Assembly (NCBI GenBank): GCA_029263035.1
Contig: JAJCYF010000001.1
Coordinates: 1 to 16,895 of the forward strand
Length of the DNA stretch: 16,895 nt
Direction of reading: 5' to 3'
Source of the DNA: Actinomycetes bacterium
GTDB taxonomy: Bacteria; Actinomycetota; CADDZG01; JAHWKV01
The position numbers and the translations under genes are program-made. The stretch's first letter is position 1; the number at the start of each line of letters is the position of its first letter. Of this stretch, positions 14,288 through 16,895 are shown in pieces. Below the pieces are notes generated by a model that worked only from the letters and a program-made list of their open reading frames with translations, did not search any database and was not told where the DNA came from.

Positions 14288-14718
14288 ACGTCAAGAAGGC
14301 CGGCGGCTTGGCCGGGGTCTACTCTTTCGACCTCGTCCATTCCGTCGAATACATGGTCGGCGCTCAGGATCCGGTTGATTCCGCCGGCCACCGCAGTCGC
14401 AGCGTGAACCGAGTCCCGAACCCCGATGCAGGGGTATTTTCTGACCATCGTCAGGGACAGGGCAAACACCTGGTCGTCAAACGGAACCACCCGGCAGAGC
14501 CGCCTGACTTCGTTCGCTTCTTCCACCGCCTGATCCCGTTTGACCCCTCTTCTGAGAAGGACGTGCAAGAACTCCTGAACCAACTCGGTGCTTGCATCCA
14601 GCCTGACCAGACCCTGCCCCACCGCCTCAACCAGCCTGCGGCACGGCGCGCGGTAGGGGTGGTCGCCCCCGCGGGCGTAGAGAAAAACATTCGTGTCGAC
14701 CAGGTACCGGGCGGCTAT
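14284..14718 (-). CDS. PIN-domain ribonuclease toxin, VapC-like, with non-standard start
   Basis: The frame encodes a complete PIN domain: V-D-T-N (first Asp), S-T-E-L-V (Glu), G-V-R-D-S-V-H-A-A (second Asp) and L-S-A-D-H-V-F-D (last Asp), the acidic quartet of VapC RNases that cut tRNA or rRNA. It directly follows the ribbon-helix-helix antitoxin gene. No ATG, GTG or TTG lies in frame between the preceding in-frame stop and the VDTN motif. Candidate starts are ATA at 14718, which overlaps the antitoxin TAG as ATAG (144 residues), or CTG at 14703 (139 residues). The first standard start, a GTG at 14622, would remove the first catalytic Asp. Either a rare start is used or the toxin lost its start codon and is silent. 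The stop shares bases with the stop of the convergent AAA-like gene. Confidence 0.72.
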   Translation of the reverse strand: MAARYLVDTNVFLYARGGDHPYRAPCRRLVEAVGQGLVRLDASTELVQEFLHVLLRRGVKRDQAVEEANEVRRLCRVVPFDDQVFALSLTMVRKYPCIGVRDSVHAATAVAGGINRILSADHVFDGMDEVERVDPGQAAGLLDV

Positions 14719-14969
14719 GACGTACCCCGTTCCATTCCGTCCTCAATGTCGCTCTTGGCCGCCGACCAGTCGCCCAGATCGATGGGCGGCCGGGTCAGAA
14801 TCCGGCGGGCGGTCTCTCCGGCCTCCGCTTCGCCGCCGGGGAAAGCGATGTCAATGGCTTCCCGGACAAGCGTTGCCACGGAGGAACCCCGTTGTTTTGC
14901 CTGCTGTTCCAGCCGGTTCCAACGTGCTTCGTCGACCAGAATCTGTAGTCGTCTCGTCATTTCAGCCAT
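14715..14969 (-). CDS. ribbon-helix-helix antitoxin, VapB/CopG-like
   Basis: 84 residues. The N-terminus (TRRLQILVDEARWNRLEQQA, then SVATLVREAIDIAF) is a typical ribbon-helix-helix: one beta strand followed by two helices that dimerise and bind operator DNA. The remainder is acidic and should wrap and neutralise the PIN toxin encoded next. Of three in-frame ATGs (14975, 14969, 14960), the one at 14969 is preferred because a TAATCT box ends 6 bases before it, the leaderless geometry seen elsewhere in the window. A 17-bp palindrome overlaps that promoter, so the protein very likely represses its own operon. The stop TAG overlaps the toxin's putative ATA start by three bases. Confidence 0.85.
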   Translation of the reverse strand: MAEMTRRLQILVDEARWNRLEQQAKQRGSSVATLVREAIDIAFPGGEAEAGETARRILTRPPIDLGDWSAAKSDIEDGMERGTS

Positions 14970-14975
14970 GAGCAT

Positions 14976-14981
14976 AGATTA
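14976..14981 (-). promoter_or_regulatory. -10 box of the toxin-antitoxin operon
   Basis: On the minus strand TAATCT (TANNNT) is followed by 6 bases and then ATG at 14969. No ribosome site precedes that ATG. The box shares its first base with the edge of the palindromic operator at 14981-14997. Confidence 0.5.
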
Positions 14982-14997
14982 GCATGAGGCTCATGCT
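14981..14997. promoter_or_regulatory. 17-bp perfect palindrome, probable antitoxin operator
   Basis: AGCATGAG, a central G, then CTCATGCT: an exact inverted repeat with 8-base arms. The same half-site recurs outside it as ATGAGCAT (14968-14975) and its complement ATGCTCAT (14993-15000). Four related half-sites within 33 bases around the -10 box fit cooperative binding by a ribbon-helix-helix antitoxin and autoregulation. Confidence 0.65.
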
Positions 14998-15034
14998 CAT
15001 AACGCTCGCTACGACCCTTGGGCGGCAGGGGCGG

Positions 15035-15040
15035 TAGTGT
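15035..15040 (+). promoter_or_regulatory. candidate -10 box upstream of alaS
   Basis: TAGTGT (TANNNT, preceded by GG) lies 10 bases before the ATG of a 10-codon mini-ORF and 45 bases before the alaS GTG. It would give a transcript starting near 15047. No -35 element is evident. Confidence 0.4.
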
Positions 15041-15050
15041 TGGACTGCCG

Positions 15051-15083
15051 ATGAAAATCCTCCTGACGCGGGAAATGTCTTAG
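15051..15083 (+). CDS. 10-codon mini-ORF in the alaS leader
   Basis: ATG to TAG encodes MKILLTREMS, in a different frame from alaS, ending 2 bases before the alaS GTG. Its ATG would lie about 4 bases from the predicted transcription start, so it could be translated as a near-leaderless ORF, with alaS read by reinitiation. It has no Ala codons, so classical alanine attenuation is not indicated. This is suggestive only. Confidence 0.3.
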   Translation: MKILLTREMS

Positions 15084-15085
15084 CT

Positions 15086-16895
15086 GTGGACACCCCCTCG
15101 ATACGCAAGACCTTCCTCGACTTCTTTGCCGAGCGCGGGCACACCGTCGTCTCCTCGGCCTCCCTGGTTCCCGATGACCCCACGCTGCTGCTCACCAACG
15201 CCGGAATGGTCCAGTTCAAGCCCTATTTCCTGGGCACCCGTCCGGCGCCCTACCCGCGGGCCGTCTCGGCGCAGAAGTGCTTTCGGGAGAAGGACCTGGA
15301 GGAGGTCGGCAAGACCGCACGGCACCTGACGTTCTTCGAGATGCTCGGCAACTTCAGCTTCGGCAACTACTTCAAATCGGACGCCTGCAAATGGGCGTGG
15401 GAGCTGATGACGGACGGGTACGGCCTGGAGGTCGGCCGGCTGTGGATCACCGTGTTCGAGGAGGACGATGAGGCCGCCCAGATCTGGGAGAAGGAGGTCG
15501 GGGTGGCGCCGGAACGGGTGCTGCGCCGCACCCGGGATCAGGGCAACTTCTGGGACATGGGCGTCGCCGGTCCCTGCGGGCCGTGCTCGGAGATCCTCTA
15601 CGACCGGGGTGAAGCGTTCGGGGTGAAGTACACCGGTGAAAACGAGCTGGACGAAGAACGTTACCTGGAGGTCTGGAACCTGGTGTTCATGCAGTACGTG
15701 CAGGACGACCAGCTACGCATCGTCGGGGACCTGCCCAACAAGAACGTGGACACCGGGTTGGGGCTCGAGCGCCTCGCCTCGATCCTGCAGGACGTCCCGA
15801 CCGTTTTCGAGATCGACTCGATGGCCGCCATCCTGCAGGTGGTGGAGGGGGCGACCGGCAAGAAGTACGGCGAGTCGCCTTCCGCCGACGTGGGGCTGCG
15901 GGTCCTGTCCGAGCATGCCCGGTCGATGACCATGCTGATCGCCGACGGAGTCCTGCCCGGCAACGTCGGGCGCGGGTATGTCCTGCGCCGGCTCATCCGG
16001 CGGGCGGCCCGCCACGCCCGCCTGCTGGGGATCGAGGAGCTGTTCCTCTCCCGCCTGACCGAGGTGGTTATCGAAACCTACGCCGACGACTACCCCGAGG
16101 TCGGCCGCAACCGGGACCTGATCCGGGCGGTGGTCGAGAAGGAGGAGGAGCGTTTCGACCAGACCCTGCGCCAGGGAATGGAGATCCTGGACGCCGAGAT
16201 CTCCCGGTTGAAGGGCTCCGGAGCCGGCACCCTTTCCGGCGACATCACCTTCAAGCTGCACGACACCTACGGTTTCCCGCTGGACCTTACGCAGGACATC
16301 GCCACCGAGGAGGGCCTCCAGGTGGACCGGGACGCCTTCGTCGCCCTCATGAAGCAGCAGAAGACTCGGGCGCGCGCCGCCCGGCCCGCCGGCAGCAAGG
16401 ACCGCCCGGAGAACGAGGCTCTGACGGAGATCCGCGACACCCTGGGCCGGACCGAGTTTTTGGGCTACGAGCAGCTTTCGCTCGACGCAAGTGTTATCGG
16501 GCTCCTCCAGGGGGTGGTCCCGGCCCAGGTACTGGCCCAGGGCAGCACCGGCGAGCTGATCTTGAACCGCACCCCGTTTTACCCCCGGGGCGGCGGCCAG
16601 ATCGGGGACCCGGGGGAGATCCGCACCGAGACCGGGCTGTTCAAAGTGGAGGAAACCGCATGGGGGGTGCCGGGCGTGGTCATCCACAGCGGCACCGTGG
16701 TCCAGGGCGAAATCCGTGCCGGGCAGGACGCCCGCGCCACCGTCGACCCGGTCCACCGTGAGGGCGTCACGCAGGCCCACACCTCCACCCACATCCTGCA
16801 CTGGACGCTTCACAACACCCTCGGCGAGCACGCCAAGCAGATGGGTTCGCTGGTGGAGCCTGGACGCCTGCGCTTCGACTTCAACCACTACGAGC
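15086..16895 (+). CDS. alaS: alanyl-tRNA synthetase (3' end beyond window)
   Basis: 603 codons of a class II synthetase that normally has about 880-900 residues; the remainder lies outside the window. GTG at 15086 gives the standard AlaRS start (DTPSIRKTFLDFFAERGHTV). Catalytic core features include SLVPDDPTLLLTNAGMVQFK, the motif 2 region FREKDLEEVGKTARHLTFFE, MLGNFSFGNYF, and the motif 3 region GLGLERLASILQ. The sequence then enters the editing domain, with the R-T-P-F-Y-P-R-G-G-G-Q-I-G-D segment, and ends just after the zinc-binding H-T-S-T-H motif of the editing site. No ribosome site is visible before the GTG. The gene follows a divergent toxin-antitoxin operon and a mini-ORF leader. It charges tRNA-Ala and clears mischarged Ser/Gly in the cytosol. 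Confidence 0.96.
   Translation, partial: MDTPSIRKTFLDFFAERGHTVVSSASLVPDDPTLLLTNAGMVQFKPYFLGTRPAPYPRAVSAQKCFREKDLEEVGKTARHLTFFEMLGNFSFGNYFKSDACKWAWELMTDGYGLEVGRLWITVFEEDDEAAQIWEKEVGVAPERVLRRTRDQGNFWDMGVAGPCGPCSEILYDRGEAFGVKYTGENELDEERYLEVWNLVFMQYVQDDQLRIVGDLPNKNVDTGLGLERLASILQDVPTVFEIDSMAAILQVVEGATGKKYGESPSADVGLRVLSEHARSMTMLIADGVLPGNVGRGYVLRRLIRRAARHARLLGIEELFLSRLTEVVIETYADDYPEVGRNRDLIRAVVEKEEERFDQTLRQGMEILDAEISRLKGSGAGTLSGDITFKLHDTYGFPLDLTQDIATEEGLQVDRDAFVALMKQQKTRARAARPAGSKDRPENEALTEIRDTLGRTEFLGYEQLSLDASVIGLLQGVVPAQVLAQGSTGELILNRTPFYPRGGGQIGDPGEIRTETGLFKVEETAWGVPGVVIHSGTVVQGEIRAGQDARATVDPVHREGVTQAHTSTHILHWTLHNTLGEHAKQMGSLVEPGRLRFDFNHYE

Noticed and set aside
15713..16888. A 391-codon minus-strand open frame opposite alaS
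   Set aside because: Antisense shadow; alaS motifs on the plus strand account for the base pattern.

Overview
The window is high-GC, densely packed bacterial chromosome. The hisS, aspS, rarA and alaS proteins, the GTG/TTG start codons and the many TANNNT -10 boxes placed 5-6 bases before a start codon (leaderless-type genes) point to an actinobacterium (Actinomycetota), probably not a classical Streptomyces or Mycobacterium. Genus cannot be told from the sequence. There are no rRNA, tRNA, CRISPR or insertion-sequence signals, and no gene-free stretch longer than about 170 bases.

Region 1 (1-3443) deals with cations. It holds the 3' end of a NhaP2/CvrA-type K+/H+ antiporter with a C-terminal RCK_C domain, a small membrane protein, and on the minus strand a three-gene unit: a two-repeat MgtE/SLC41-like permease, a (PhoU-RCK_C)x2 regulator starting on a TTGA stop/start overlap, and a 48-residue Lys/Ala/Pro-rich protein with a strong ribosome site.

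Region 2 (3608-8889) is a secreted SGNH esterase followed by conserved information-processing genes. hisS and aspS form an operon with a second TTGA overlap. rarA follows with its own leaderless-type promoter.

Region 3 (8983-14969) is accessory and lies between rarA and alaS. It contains: (a) a PknB-type membrane Ser/Thr kinase split by a one-base frameshift at a G4A4 run; (b) a 14-TM DHA2 drug-efflux-like transporter with an acidic linker and a tail resembling a TetR ligand-binding domain, driven by a promoter with a perfect palindrome between its -35 and -10 boxes and followed by a small upstream ORF that ends on a GTGA overlap; (c) a CPBP membrane protease homologue; (d) an intact gene for a degenerate AAA protein that has lost its Walker A Ser/Thr, Walker B Glu and sensor-1 Asn; (e) a VapBC-like toxin-antitoxin pair whose toxin frame has no ATG/GTG/TTG before its first catalytic Asp, with a palindromic operator over the antitoxin promoter.

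Region 4 (15035-16895) is alaS, truncated by the window end and preceded by a 10-codon mini-ORF.

The best candidates for something undescribed are the pseudo-AAA protein, the transporter with a TetR-like tail and its operator/leader-ORF control region, and the PhoU-RCK/MgtE unit with its small protein. All functional statements rest on motif recognition, not on database searches.
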